From the NCBI GenBank assembly GCA_032716605.1, contig CM064519.1, forward strand, positions 15,633,910 through 15,697,909: a DNA stretch of 64,000 bases, given 5' to 3'. Below, in pieces: positions 31,691-46,670 of the stretch. Made by a program: the position numbers and the translations under genes. Under the pieces are notes generated by a model. The model was not told where the DNA came from. It searched no databases and worked only from the letters and a program-made list of their open reading frames with translations. The stretch's first letter is position 1, and the number at the start of each line of letters is the position of its first letter. Source of the stretch: Paralithodes platypus (Eukaryota; Arthropoda; Malacostraca; Decapoda; Lithodidae).

Positions 31691-31985
31691 TGTGATATAC
31701 CCAAAGGAAGCTGTGGAGTGTGGAAGGAGGGAGCTAACTGAGCAACACCTCCTGCATCCACCAGAGCTCGACTCACTGACCTTTGCACCCCTCACCAAGC
31801 AGCTGGCTGCTGAAGTCATGCACCGACACCGAAATACGCTTTTTGCACACCTTTCCGGGGTATCACACACGTCACTTGTGGGTTCTAGAGTTAAAAAGTT
31901 ATTCTATATAGTAGGCCATTGATAAAGCGCAGAGGCTACCTCCGCTAGCGTAGGCAGATGTATGCGCTCTTCCGAGTGCCCCTCT
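31690..31985 (+). other. unknown GC-richer segment with a 76-codon open frame
   Basis: The frame 31,692-31,922 has a plausible mixed composition (LDSLTFAPLTKQLAAEVMHRH) unlike the low-complexity frames nearby, but it is short and matches no family I recognise. The complementary strand is also open. It could be a retroelement fragment, a SINE body or a lone exon. Confidence 0.3.
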
Positions 31986-32260
31986 AGTTCAGATTTTTAT
32001 TAGACGATTTTATGCAGTGAAAATAGGGTTAGTGGTAGTCAGGCGATTACTTTATATATATTTAAGCTATATTATTCCTATAAGATATTTCTAATCTGAA
32101 TACAATTATGTATAGTGTACAGGACATCAGTTTACCATTTATTATGGATGAAGTTAGACAATTGTATGCAGTTTAAGGACATACTTCATTCTGAGTTTTA
32201 AATGAGATCGTATTTACACCTATAAGTCCCAGAGCTAAATAAAATTGTCCAATGGTATCC
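31986..32260 (+). mobile_element. C-related fragments
   Basis: TTTTTATTAGACGATTTTATGCAG (31,996) and AAGTTAGACAATTGTATGCAG (32,152), then TGAGATCGTATTTACACC. These are C-like halves without clear TTAA ends. Confidence 0.5.
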
Positions 32261-32680
32261 AAGAATAAAATGTTTATGCAGTTATGGCTTAAGGGCACAG
32301 TCTTGTTAGAGACCTGTATGGATCTGCACGTAACGATCACAAAATGTACTGGGTACTTTGTAAGTAGGTGTGACTTTTGTGTGGTTCGGACTCTAATCGC
32401 CACCTAATCCTGTGCTAATCAGGATGGTTCGTATATCCTACGAGGTATTTTCGGTTTGCATACATATATTATCATAATCAGTACGAGAAGGTCTCTCTCG
32501 TGTATTTCATGATGGAATTCACCGACATTGCCACAACATTCGTTTCGTGTCATGTCGTACTCCAAATCGTGAATGTGTGACGGGGCCTTTAGAGACGTTT
32601 GGAAGAAGCTTTTGTTCTACAGTGGACTAATTCAGGCTGATAATGATGATGATATTTGTCTGTGTGTATATGTTAGCTCG
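32261..32680. other. spacer, no gene seen
   Basis: No recognised element or RNA gene. Confidence 0.5.
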
Positions 32681-32870
32681 ATTGTGTGTATATGTATATG
32701 TGTGTGTATGTGTGTAAGACGTTTGTGTCTGTGTATGTGTATATATACTGTGTGTGTGTGTATGTGAGTGAAGGTGTGTGTGTGTGTGAAGGTGTGTGTG
32801 AGTGTGAAGGTGTGTGTGTGTGTGTAAGTGTGTATATACTGTATGTGTGTGTGTGTATGCCAGCGGTGTT
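32680..32870. repeat. impure (TG)n microsatellite
   Basis: TG/TATG repeats with GTGAAGG interruptions. Confidence 0.9.
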
Positions 32871-32948
32871 TGTCTCCTAAGTGTTCCAAGAAGAAAGACT
32901 TTTGGAGGGTCTCTCAAGATTTTCACTTCTGTTGTGTTTGTTTGTTTG

Positions 32949-33294
32949 TTCTCTTTCTCTGACTTGTATCCATTCGGCCCCATTCAGCCTACTGTTTTAA
33001 GACGTTTATCCCCATCCAGGTGTGGATTTCTTCCTGGCGAGCGGTAGCGAGCCAACATTGTATGGAGAAATCCGGCTTCGCCGGAAAGAAATGTCTATCG
33101 CAAAATGTACAAATTAAGCCTGCTGTCAAAATTTTGTTTTTTTAAATATGCTGGCTCGCTTCCACTCGCCAGGAGAAACGACACCTGGATGGGGGTAAAC
33201 GTCTTAAAAGTAGTAGGCTGAATGGGGCCGAATAGATACAACCCAGAGAGAGAGAGAGAGAGAGAGAAAAAATAAACGAGGTGGGCCCCCTTAA
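32949..33294 (+). mobile_element. TTAA palindromic element family B, left end replaced
   Basis: Arms, core hairpins and right end (GGTGGGCCCCCTTAA) are present. The usual TTAAGGGGGGTGACC left end is missing; the element is entered at TTGTTCTCTTTCTCTG from a stretch (AAGATTTTCACTTCTG) that is repeated immediately after the right end. Confidence 0.87.
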
Positions 33295-33343
33295 GATTTT
33301 CACTTCTGTTTGTTTGCTTGTTTGTCTGTTTGTTTGTTTGTTC

Positions 33344-35204
33344 TGTTACGACCGGGGCTACGAATAAAACAAGGGCACTTAATGATTGGACTAGTAATAG
33401 GGCACTATGCAACAATGGTATGCTAGATCCAAACCCTCGAACTTATATGCCGGCGAACAAAAACACCTATACCCTCCAAAGTTAATCTGCGATAACGGGG
33501 TATCCTTAACTGGGCATAAATGTACTCTACTTCAGGCTAACCCACACTGGTATAGCCTGATAACAAACATGATGCAAGTTACGTTAAAATGCATAAAAGG
33601 GAAGCTATGGAAAGATCAATTAAATAACTGTAAGATTTAATACAATAAAAAGATGCTTCAATACAGTTACTCTAAACAACAATAAACTCTTCACTCCTAT
33701 CTGAAAGAAAGTGAAGTATAGTCCTACATCATAGACCTGGAAACTTCTGAAGAAAGTCTGATGCTCATAAGATGCTCGTATCTTAAATTATATAAAGGCA
33801 GGAGGCAGGACACCATACGTGTAGACTGAATACACTAAAAGATAGGACATAGAATGTTAACTGACACGATAATATTATAAATGCGCAACGGCAGTAATGC
33901 TCGACACTAAAAGAAGTACTTCCTCATCAACGAAACAGTCTGCTATGGTTGTGCAACTCGACAACAACCTAGACTCATAAATGCTGTGAATAATAATCCC
34001 TACATAACAAAATGAGCTTATGTCCTAACTAATGTCTGCTAGGCGAATAAAGTCTAGCTGGGATATCAAGGTTAGGAAACTGTGGCTGAGCGAGACAGGC
34101 TCATAGCCTAGCGTTGTCCTTAAGGCGGTATGGTTAAAGTTACGTTAATGACGGGGATGCTCTCTTGGTAGATCCAGATCTCAAGTATCTGGTTCTACCC
34201 TGGCGATCCCTCTAAAGTCAAGCAAAGAGTCACCACTGTGTTATAAGGTAGTAGGCTAATGCCCTCTTACAACACGATGCTGCACTCGCAAAAGGCACAA
34301 CCAAAAGGACGACCTAGGCTACCACAGAAACCGTCGCAGTCGTGTAGGTATAAGCGAACCATACACACATCGGTGACAACGACAACAGAAACCTCATCCC
34401 AGTCTAGCATTAAATAACCCAGCAGAGCACTAATGATAATGAGGGAGACACACACAAAGTCATCAAACCTCCATAAACTAAGGACACTGAGGGAGACACA
34501 CACAGAGTCATCAAACCTCCATAGACTAAGAACCCTTATAGCCTATTCTAATACATGGAAATATATATGAGAGCGACGCACACAATACGATGGGACGATA
34601 TGAAATCGTGTACAGAACCCAAAGGGAGTGCTGTGACGTTAAAAGATTAGAGGAATGAAAGAAGGAAGTTGAGTGAGAGAGACGGTATCAGAATGGTGGA
34701 GATATGGGGGACAGTTGTAAAAAGGATGTTAGTCATGTGCGTCCCTAGCCTGCTCTGAGGAGGGTAGCTCCTCGGGACCCTCAGGATCCCACAAAGGCAT
34801 GGTGGTCGGCCAATCACAGGCCGAAACGTCACAAGGCAGCAGGCCCCTATTACGCGCCAAGAACCACCAGCCAATCAAAGACGGGAAAAAGCCCGCGCGG
34901 GCGGGAAACTCCTCCGAGCGAGGGAGGAGGGAGGAGGGAAGCAACACTCACTACCCCCACGCTGCCCGCTCGCTCTCTCTCTCTCAACTTCACTACAATG
35001 CATCTTATATTCTACTCCTGATATAAAATACTTCCCGTTGTCACAGACGAAAATAAAGACCACCACTGGACTGTCTGTAACAATGCAAGTACTGTACTAT
35101 GAAAGAAAGAACAACATTCTCTGATAACTGTAGCCCATTTCACTGCCCTGGCGAGCACTAGCGGCTAACGGGAGGCGATTCTGCCAACGCTGGTAGGCGT
35201 CACA
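33344..35204 (+). mobile_element. probable solo LTR, 1,861 bp
   Basis: Starts TGTTACGACC and ends GGTAGGCGTCACA, i.e. TG...CA type ends, with a 4-bp direct repeat GTTC on both sides (33,340-33,343 and 35,205-35,208). Promoter-like elements occur late in the unit: CCAAT at 34,810 and 34,871, a GC-rich stretch, TATAAAA at 35,022 and AATAAA at 35,052. This order fits a long U3 followed by R/U5. No gag/pol lies beside it, so recombination between two LTRs is the likely origin. There is no second copy in the window to confirm the ends. Confidence 0.5.
34810..35057 (+). promoter_or_regulatory. candidate LTR promoter and poly(A) signal
   Basis: Two CCAATCA boxes (34,810; 34,871), a GCGCGGGCGGG stretch, then TATAAAA (35,022-35,028) and AATAAA (35,052-35,057). 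Spacing is compatible with RNA polymerase II initiation inside an LTR. This is inference from motifs only. Confidence 0.4.
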
Positions 35205-35254
35205 GTTCTCTCTTGCTTCATGTTGTTTGTCCAGCTCACTCTGCTTGCTTGTTA

Positions 35255-35587
35255 TTAAGGGGAGGAAGTTGGTTTTTAGAGTCCTCCTCCTCCCTCATGT
35301 TTAGCCCTCTTTGATATGAGATTTCAAGACATTGGCCCCATTAGTTTGGCGATTTTCAGAAATTTTTCCCCATTTCCTTGCCAATATTAAGACCTTTCGT
35401 GCCATTTAGGTGTCGATTTTTTCCTGGCGAGCGATAGCGAGCCTGTATTTGAAGAGGAATCGGCCTTCGGCCGGGAAATTTTTCTACCGAAAAATTTACA
35501 AATTTACAGTATATCGAAGGGGGGTCTTGTGGGTGTTTTTTCAAGCTTGATAGAGGTTTAGAGAGCAAACTAAACCCCATCCCTAAA
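35255..35587 (+). mobile_element. TTAA element family A
   Basis: TTAAGGGGAGGAAGTTGG to ACCCCATCCCTAA (right TTAA mutated to CTAA). Intact iterons, core and both hairpins (TCGGCCTTCGGCCGGG). Confidence 0.9.
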
Positions 35588-35729
35588 CCATTGAGGGGAA
35601 CCAGTAAATTATGCTGCACAATACCGTCTGAGCTCCTTTAATGGACATTGTCATCCTGTGCATCCCTGTGTACCGGCTTTTGTACATATACTATTACTGC
35701 GTGACTGTATTCTTATAATCGTGCAGGAA

Positions 35730-35908
35730 TATATTTTTTCCCCGGCGAGCAACTGCGAGCCTGTAACTTACTAGGAACCGGCCTTCGGCGGGTACATTTC
35801 CTACCGAAAAATTTACAAATATATATGGAAGGGGGGTCTCGGGGGTGTATAAAAAAAATAAATAATAATAATGGAGGTCTAGGGAACAAAGTAAAAATCT
35901 CCCCTTAA
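35730..35908 (+). mobile_element. TTAA element A2, left-truncated
   Basis: Begins just before the core (TTTTTTCCCCGGCGAGC), keeps the hairpins and GGGAACAAAGTAAAAATC, and ends CTCCCCTTAA. Confidence 0.85.
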
Positions 35909-36005
35909 CGTACTGGTATGCATTCAAATATCACATTAATATAATTGCGTATACTATCAAATTACAATATTTACATAACAATCAGCATCAGAAGTCCACG
36001 AAATA

Positions 36006-36207
36006 TTGACCCTCTCAGTACCGGTGCCTTTTTTTTCTGGCTACTATTAGACGATCTTATTCAGTTTAAAAAGGGTCTCCAGCGATTAACAGGCTTCGAA
36101 CTATCTCACTGAACCCTTTTGACTAACCACAGATCCTTCTCAAATTGCACAACGTCTAAATATAGCTAGAAAACAAGAATAGACGTTGCCGCTACAGAAG
36201 GGGTTAA
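36006..36207 (+). mobile_element. TTAA element family C, nearly full-length
   Basis: TTGACCCTCTCAGTACCGGT to CTACAGAAGGGGTTAA. ACTATTAGACGATCTTATTC and GCACAACGTCTAAATATAGC are inverted-repeat related. Confidence 0.88.
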
Positions 36208-36700
36208 GAGCGACTAAATCGGCAGTTGTCTAGTCTTCTGTTTACTCTGTACCTCAAAAACTTTCCTTATTCTCCGGGACAGACATTAGCGCTGGCCGGA
36301 AGAGTGTTCCAGCCTAACTTTCCATCTTAAAAACTCGCTAACTGTTCATTAATCCGGTGCAAGGAGTCGTTATAAACTCTCATGATACCACACATATACA
36401 TACATACTCTCTCTCTCTCTGTATGTATGTGTGTGGTGGGGAGAAAGCACAATATTTAGGATAACCTATTAAATTTACTTTGAATATAATGGTGAAGCGT
36501 CTTAAATGTGTGTGTGTGTGTGTTTAGGGGACAGCAGTAATATTCTTTTATTCTCTGAACAAATAGGAAAAAGTCTTGGTGTTGGAATTATTCAGTATGT
36601 AAATATCTTCCAGATGTACCATTAGTACAGAGAGAGCTACATAGAGCTACATAGATACACAGACCACACAGACCTCAAGGTCCTTACTAGGCAGTCTGGC
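36208..36700. other. spacer with short CT, TATG and TG repeats
   Basis: No gene seen. Simple repeats occur at about 36,405-36,435 and 36,507-36,523. Confidence 0.5.
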
Positions 36701-36714
36701 CTTACAAACTATAA

Positions 36715-36893
36715 TATGCATATATGCATATATACACATACACACACACATACACATACATATATATATATACATATATATACACATACATATACACATA
36801 CATACATACACACATATATATACAGTATATATATACATACTGTACAGTGCACACACATACATATACATACATTTTTTTTTTTTTTTTTTTTCC
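36715..36893. repeat. CATA/TACA microsatellite and LINE poly(A) tail
   Basis: CA/TA-rich tetranucleotide repeats followed by a T run at about 36,871-36,891. On the minus strand the T run is a poly(A) tail directly after the LINE stop codon. Confidence 0.85.
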
Positions 36894-36895
36894 AT

Positions 36896-40194
<3,299 letters not shown>

Positions 40195-40198
<4 letters not shown>

Positions 40199-40619
40199 TA
40201 TAAAGGTCAGTGTGGTGTAGTTATCAATTAGACTACTACTATTACTACTACTGTTAATACTACTACTACTACTACCATTGCTCCCTCAACTACCTACCCC
40301 TCTCAATCATAACAAAACACTTCCTATCACCACCACCACATACACGAACAATGTCAATGTGATGCAGTTATCGATTCCATGACGACTATCACTACTTCTA
40401 CTACTACTACTACTACTATTACTACTACTAACTCCAAATCTACTCTCTCTCTCCACAATACAAAGGTCAGTGTCATGCAGTTACAAATTCCACCTATAAC
40501 TACTACTACTTCTACCACCCTCCACTCACTCACTCTCACTCTCTCTATCTATCTATCTTTATCTATCTAAAACCACAACATAAAGGTCCGTGGCATGCAG
40601 ATATATATTCCACATACTA

Positions 40620-40656
<37 letters not shown>

Positions 40657-40740
40657 CTCTAAACCTCCCCACTCACTCTCACTCTCTCTCCCACCAAAGG
40701 TCAATGTGGTGCAGCAGTGACTCAGACATGGGTAATGCGG
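40195..40740. repeat. degenerate tandem units upstream of the LINE
   Basis: Five imperfect units, each with AAAGGTCAGTGTNGTGCAG-like sequence, then ATTCCA, a (CTA)n/(TAC)n tract and a CT-rich end, at about 40,203, 40,345, 40,461, 40,580 and 40,695. They lie on the 5' side of the minus-strand LINE. Confidence 0.8.
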
Positions 40741-40890
40741 GAAGAGAACCCCGAGAGGCGGCCACAACTTAGTATTGTCTTTATTCCTTGCCTTATTATG
40801 TTCGCTTCCGTGTAGAAAGTTAGAATTAAGTTAGCATAGTTTAGCTCCAAATACACAACAATTCAGCCTCGACTACGCTTGAAGTTCTTT

Positions 40891-41227
40891 TTAAGGGGGG
40901 TGACCTGCTTTTTGTTATTTCTGTCCTTTTCTCTCTTTCTCTGGCTTGTATCCATTCGGCCCCATTCAGCCAACTATTTTAAGACGTTTATCCCCATCTA
41001 GGTGTCGATTTCTTCCTGGCGAGCGATAGCGAGCCAGCATTATATGAAGAACTCCGGCTTTGCCGGAGAAAATTTTTCTATCGAAAAATGTACAAATTTA
41101 GCCTGCTGTCAAACAAAAAATAAAAATATGCTGGCTCGCTACCGCTCACCAGTAAAAAATTGACACCTGGATGGGGATAAACGTCTTAAAACAGTAGGCT
41201 GAACAAAAGCAGGTCACCCCCCTTTGA
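40891..41227 (+). mobile_element. TTAA palindromic element family B, right arm shortened
   Basis: TTAAGGGGGGTGACCTGC to CAGGTCACCCCCCTTTGA (right TTAA mutated). The outermost GGGGCCGAATGGATACAAGC part of the right arm is deleted. Confidence 0.9.
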
Positions 41228-42480
41228 TGTATTGATCAAGGAGGGCAAGCAAACACGCGCTCACTACAAGTCTTATATTTATGTTATCTAATCAATACCA
41301 TTTACGGGGTAATTATTTAATGGACGCAATCTATAGACGGAGTAATTTACATAATTGAGTTGTACCTATTGCCTACTTTTGATCAATAACATTAGATAAC
41401 CCCGACAGAGTGTTCATTGATCACCCCGTAGCTCACCCTGTATCTCACCCAGGCCAGGCGCTGCTCGGGGGATAACGCAAGGCATCTTGTCTGATTTTAT
41501 CACTACTAGGAAAAACCTATTGCTAGTTTTACCTCGGTAAAAGTTAACTAAACATTTTGGTTACTCAGTAAGTTGCATGTGTATTGTGTGTCGTTTAAAA
41601 TACTTTCAATTCGTAGCGTATCGCATCAAGGCATGACTCATATCAACCATATATTTCATAATAGAGGAGACCGGATTATTAATATGCTCTTCACTTTTAA
41701 TTTATTAAGAGAAATATAATTTTGTAATTCATAACAAATTATGCTTATTGGGATTTCATTAAACGCCTTGGTATTGCACATCACAAAACAGAAGATAGCA
41801 TTTACGTTACGTAACTAGGTATCTCAAATTTAATCTATCGCTCTTCATAAATCCCATTTTATTCGTATACCTCTAGATTATGAGAAGCTGTAAAATGCAA
41901 CAAGTTGATTATATGCACACCCAATTATAGAACGTCCACCGGAATACAATGGAACATTTTAACACAACAAATGAACTTAAATATTACTGATTATAATGCA
42001 ATAAATTCGATGTGATTACAATACTATATACTACCAAACCCATGACTAGTAAACTATTTACAAACATATATGTGCGGACCAAAACCTACATATCATTGTT
42101 CTATATTAAGTGCCTGAGCTCCTTCATAAAAATCGTCTTTCCTTTGGCCTCTCTCGTCTTCAATTTGACCCAGAGATATTTTAGTAGACAGGCAATGGAC
42201 AACGGTTGGCTGTATTTTTGTTTCCAAGTATTATATTATAAGAGTTTATCTACTTGTGTGGTATATTCAAATAATATATGTTCAGACAGTTATTTCTCTA
42301 CTCATATAGTCATAAAACTAAATTTGACATTAACATAATATTATATAATACTGGTACACACATTGATATAATGTCAAGCTAGACAAACACCTTGTTTGAT
42401 TTTCTTGAACCGTAAAGCTACGTGTGTGTGTCAGGATATGCCCCTAAGTTAAAATATAACATATATGCCAGTAAATAATA
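41228..42480. other. AT-rich spacer without recognised features
   Basis: The longest stretch in the window in which I see no repeat family and no coding signal. A 108-codon AT-rich open frame at 42,012-42,338 shows no domain and is probably chance. Confidence 0.5.
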
Positions 42481-42592
42481 AATAAAGGGGAGATGGGTCG
42501 TTTTTCTAGATGCCCTTCTCCCTCATGTTTAGCCCCATTAGTTTTCAGATTTTAAGATGTTTGCCCCATTAGTTTGTCGATTTTAAGACCTA
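42481..42592 (+). mobile_element. TTAA element family A, left part
   Basis: TAAAGGGGAGATGGGTCG followed by two iterons; stops after GATTTTAAGACC. Confidence 0.85.
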
Positions 42593-42889
42593 ATAAAATA
42601 GGATTGGTTATTACTGATGGGAATTGTATCTAAATGACGTAATCAACGTTTTATTGTAAAACACAATATTTCGACTCCGGATTTTGGCCACTAAGGAGCT
42701 GTTATGTTTTTACAATATATTTCTTCCCGTTATGCGAGTAAGCTTTTTCACGTTAGCCTATACAATCAAGCTTCAACAATTAGATATATGGTGTAAGGTG
42801 TCCAATCCCTATATTCTTAAGGCGCTCCCCAGGCTGACCCACATATCTTCATTTTACGGCACCAGTCCCCAGCCTTTCCATCACCATCC

Positions 42890-43230
42890 ATTCACCTCCT
42901 CCCCCACCCACCTCCTTTTCCTCCTCCACCCTTTCCTCCTCCTCCCCCACCCACCTCCTTTTCCTCCTCCCCCACCCATCTCCTTTTCCTCCAACCCCAC
43001 GCACCTCCTCCCCCACCCACCTCCTTTTTCTCCTCCCCCCACCCACCTCCTTTTCCTCCTCCTACATCCATCCTCCTCCTCCTCCACTACCCACCTCCTT
43101 CCCTCACCATTCATTCACCTCCTTCTCACCTCCCCCACCCACCTCCTTCACCATTCACCATCCATCCTCCTCCTTACCTCCAACACCCACCTCCCTCACT
43201 ATCCATTCTCCTCCCCCCTTCCTCTTCACT
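42890..43230. repeat. C/T-rich minisatellite-like DNA
   Basis: Irregular repeats of CCCACCCACCTCCTTTTCCTC over about 340 bp. The proline/serine-rich frame across it is compositional. Confidence 0.85.
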
Positions 43231-43267
43231 CATTCAGTCGTAATTCAGTACACCACATGGATCTGAT

Positions 43268-43690
43268 TGTTTCTAGTTATGTTTAATTACCAAATGTTCA
43301 TGTTTCTAGTTGTTTAATTACCAAATGTTCATGTTTCTAGTTATGTTTAATTACCAAATGTTCATGTTTCTAGTTATGTTTAATTACCAAATGTTCATGT
43401 TTCTAGTTATATTTAATTACCAAATGTTCATGTTTCTAGTTATGTTTAATTACCAAATGTTCATGTTTCTAGTTGTTTAATTACCAAATGTTCATGTTTC
43501 TAGTTATGTTTAATTACCAAATGTTCATGTTTCTAGTTATGTTTAATTACCAAATGTTCATGTTTCTAGTTATATTTAATTACCAAATGTTCATGTTTCT
43601 AGTTATGTTTAATTACCAAATGTTCATGTTTCTAGTTATGTTTAATTACCAAATGTTCATGTTTCTAGTTATGTTTAATTGCCAAATTGT
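43268..43690. repeat. 33-bp minisatellite, about 13 copies
   Basis: Units of TAGTTATGTTTAATTACCAA plus ATGTTCATGTTTC, with two copies shortened by 3 bp (TAGTTGTTTAATT). The period is a multiple of three, so repeat-coded frames stay open. Confidence 0.96.
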
Positions 43691-44050
43691 CGTGCTTGTA
43701 ACCATGAAATGTGTTTATTTGTAAGTGCTCCATACTGTATGTATACGATCTGAACAATAAACTTATTCTATTCCATTCTATACCACCCATCCCTGCTCCC
43801 AAATAGTCGTCCCTGCGGGTATTTCCGTGTGGGGTCCTTTGATGGCCTCTCCCTCTCGCGCCAACAGTGAGAGCAGCAGCTGGCCAGGCATGCCAAACCC
43901 ATCTCTCACCCTTGTTCATAATAGTCTCCAATGCAAAAATCATACAATCTCAGCCAAAGACGGTTGCTGTGGGGATGATCTAATAGTCAGTGTCTGTTCC
44001 CCACCTTACACACTGCAGGAAACTAAGTAGGTTGACAATACGAAATACAA
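43691..44050. other. spacer, no gene seen
   Basis: Contains CGTCCCTGCGGGTATTTCCG and CTCCCTCTCGCGCCAACAG in slightly GC-richer DNA, but no element or coding domain is recognised. Confidence 0.45.
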
Positions 44051-44059
44051 GTAAATTGT

Positions 44060-44232
44060 ACGAAAGGGGGTGAGTCTATATTGAACGAAAGGGGGTGAGT
44101 CTATATTGAACGAAAGGGGTGAGTCTATATTGAACGAAAGGGGGTGAGTCTATATTGAACGAAAGGGGTGAGTCTATATTGAACGAAAGGGGTGAGTCTA
44201 TATTGAACGAAAGGGGGTGAGTCTATATTGAA
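44060..44232. repeat. 24-25 bp minisatellite, about 7 copies
   Basis: Unit GAACGAAAGGGGGTGAGTCT plus ATATT, varying by one G in the G run. Confidence 0.95.
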
Positions 44233-44635
44233 AACAACAACAGTGTAGAACGGGTTCGCACTAGAGTGGATTGAGGTCGCGGAAATATCATTGCAAACAC
44301 CGAAGATTAAACCAAAAATATGCATGTTATATACGAAATACATTAAATTAGCATGAAAGGCAGTGTAACTATACAAGAAAACCACCAGAGTAACGTTATT
44401 TACAGTTGGAAATTGAAAGATAAGAAACTGATTAAATAATTCAGAGAATCAGAGAAAATCACTAAGTATTAAAATATATACAGTAAGTGTTAAAGAGTAA
44501 GTTTGAATTATAATACAAAACACATTGAAATAGTACGAAGGGGGTGAGGGGGGGGGGGGGGGACTAAATAGAGAGACATTGCACTAAAGTATAGTGTGGT
44601 TACGGAATTAATAAAGAATGAGGCAATATCTAATA

Positions 44636-45215
44636 AGAAAATAGAAGTAATGGAAGAGCGCCTACATAATAGAACTAATGGAAGAGCGCCTACATAATAG
44701 AAGTAATGGAAGAGCGCCTACATAATAGAACTAATGGAAGAGCGCCTATATAATAGAAGTAATGGAAGAGCGCCTACATAATAGAACTAATGGAAGAGCG
44801 CCTACATAATAGAAGTAATGGAAGAGCGCCTACATAATAGAACTAATGGAAGAGCGCCTACATAATAGAAGTAATGGAAGAGCGCCTACATAATAGAACT
44901 AATGGAAGAGCGCCTATATAATAGAAGTAATGGAGAGCGCCTACATAATAGAACTAATGGAAGAGCGCCTACATAATAGAAGTAATGGAAGAGCGCCTAC
45001 ATAATAGAAGTAATGGAAGAGCGCCTACATAATAGAACTAATGGAAGACGCCGAGCGCCTACATAATAGAAGTAATGGAAGAGCGCCTACATAATAGAAC
45101 TAATGGAAGAGCGCCTACATAATAGAAGTAATGGAAGAGCGCCTACATAATAGAAGTAATGGAAGAGCGCCTACATAATAGAACTAATGGAAGAGCGCCT
45201 ACATAATAAAACTGG
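44636..45215. repeat. 28-bp minisatellite, about 20 copies
   Basis: Units of TAATAGAACTAATGGAAGAG plus CGCCTACA. Two variants, GAACTAATGG and GAAGTAATGG, mostly alternate, giving a 56-bp higher-order unit. Confidence 0.96.
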
Positions 45216-45332
45216 AAAACATACCACAAGATACTTAGCAGCAAAGTAAGGGGGTGGAAGTCTCGCGTGTGCCCAGGGTTGGGTGTGCAGTTTTTGAAAT
45301 AAAAGACTCGGATAAAAGGCGTGTGATGTCGT

Positions 45333-45684
45333 TTAAGGGGGGTGACCCGCTTTTTGTATCTCCCTTTCTCTCTTTCTCTGGCTTGTATCCATTCGGCCCC
45401 GTTCAGCCTACTGTTTAAGAGACGCTTACCCCCATCCATGTGTCAATATTTTCCTGGCGAGCGGTAGCGAGCCAGCATATATATATATTTTGTTTTACAG
45501 CAAGCTAAATTTCTCCGGCGAAGCCGGATTTCTACATACAATGTTGGCTCGCTATTGCTCGCCAGGAAGAAATCGATGGGGATGAACGTCTTAAAAAAGT
45601 TGGCTGAATGGGGCCGAATGAATACAAGCCAGAGAAAGAGAGAAAAGGAGAGAAAGATAAAAAAAGGCAGGTGATTCTCCTTAA
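45333..45684 (-). mobile_element. TTAA palindromic element family B
   Basis: TTAAGGGGGGTGACCCGC to GGTGATTCTCCTTAA. Arms intact; the second hairpin (TTTTCGATAGAAAA) is deleted while CCGGCGAAGCCGG is kept. Confidence 0.91.
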
Positions 45685-46129
45685 TAAGATGTTTCAACTC
45701 GACCATAAACCGCTATAAAACTATGTATCCGCATTAATGACCGCGACTGTATAGCAAAGCACACAATGTAGGCTATATATCCCATATATAATATATAAAA
45801 ATAAATACATAAATACATAAATAAATCTATCTATCTATATAATCTGGCACATACCCCATTTGTTCCTGTTTTCCTTGTTTCGTTTTGTTTTAATTGGGGG
45901 TGGCTTAAAATAAAAAAAAATACTAAATATTATTCAATATGTCCGTCCATATTTATGTTGGCAAGCATTTGTAACAGTGTACACATTGCCAATACAACAA
46001 ATATCCAGAATTCCCATCAATCAATTTACCTCATGATATATAACCAATTTCCGGAATGCTATGCAACACAAGTCATATCCACACAGCTAGGCAATGAATG
46101 TCAAACTATTTTCACACAATAATCTATAT
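45685..46129. other. AT-rich spacer
   Basis: No gene seen; short AAATACATAAATA and CTAT repeats at about 45,795-45,840. Confidence 0.5.
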
Positions 46130-46380
46130 TTTATTAAATTCATCAAAACAACAAACACCTCCAATGGAATTAATGAAAGCATATATGTGATCCACCGGGG
46201 ATTCGAACCAGGGTTATCATACACAGATTATTAAACATCATTACACCACCAAGACGGTTAAAAGGTTTATGCACACGCCTACGACTTATTATCCATTCTC
46301 GAATACTGGATATTAATCTAATCGTGTTCATATTCCCAACCGCGCTATGGTAGCCTACTGTTTAAGTGAGAGGAAAGAAT
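46130..46380 (-). mobile_element. tRNA-derived SINE, family S1, extended copy
   Basis: CACCTCCAATGGAATTAATGA, B-box complement GGGGATTCGAACC, A-box region CATTACACCACCAAGAC, then the shared extension (TCGAATACTGGATATTAATC, AAGTGAGAGGAAAG). Confidence 0.83.
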
Positions 46381-46529
46381 ATCACAGACATAGGCCTATT
46401 ACATTTAAGGTTATACGTACATTAAATATATATATAATTCAAGCCATCATGAAGCATTATTGCGAATTTATTAAAGTTACGAGTTTTTCAATATGGTTAA
46501 ATATATGGAACGTCCAAAGCAGGAGTGGG

Positions 46530-46660
46530 TGGGTGGGTGAGAAGATAATGAGGGCACTCACTGTACACGGAACATAAACCACACTATTAACTCTACCTTC
46601 AATAAAACAGGGCACCATTATTTTCTCTACTCTGTTGCTTACCCCGACAATAAAGTTATT
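46530..46660. repeat. left copy of a ~125-bp direct duplication
   Basis: GAGAAGATAATGAGGGCACT, AACATAAACCACACTATTAA and TTTTCTCTACTCTGTTGC recur in the same order at 46,986-47,122. A truncated A2 and a truncated C lie between the copies. Confidence 0.85.
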
Positions 46661-46670
46661 TCGTATCTTT

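Noticed and set aside
42684..43286. A 200-codon proline-rich protein
   Set aside because: Most of the frame lies in C/T-rich low-complexity DNA; the first part has no recognisable domain.
44636..45215. CRISPR-like array of 28-bp repeats
   Set aside because: Units are contiguous tandem copies without spacers, in a eukaryotic context.
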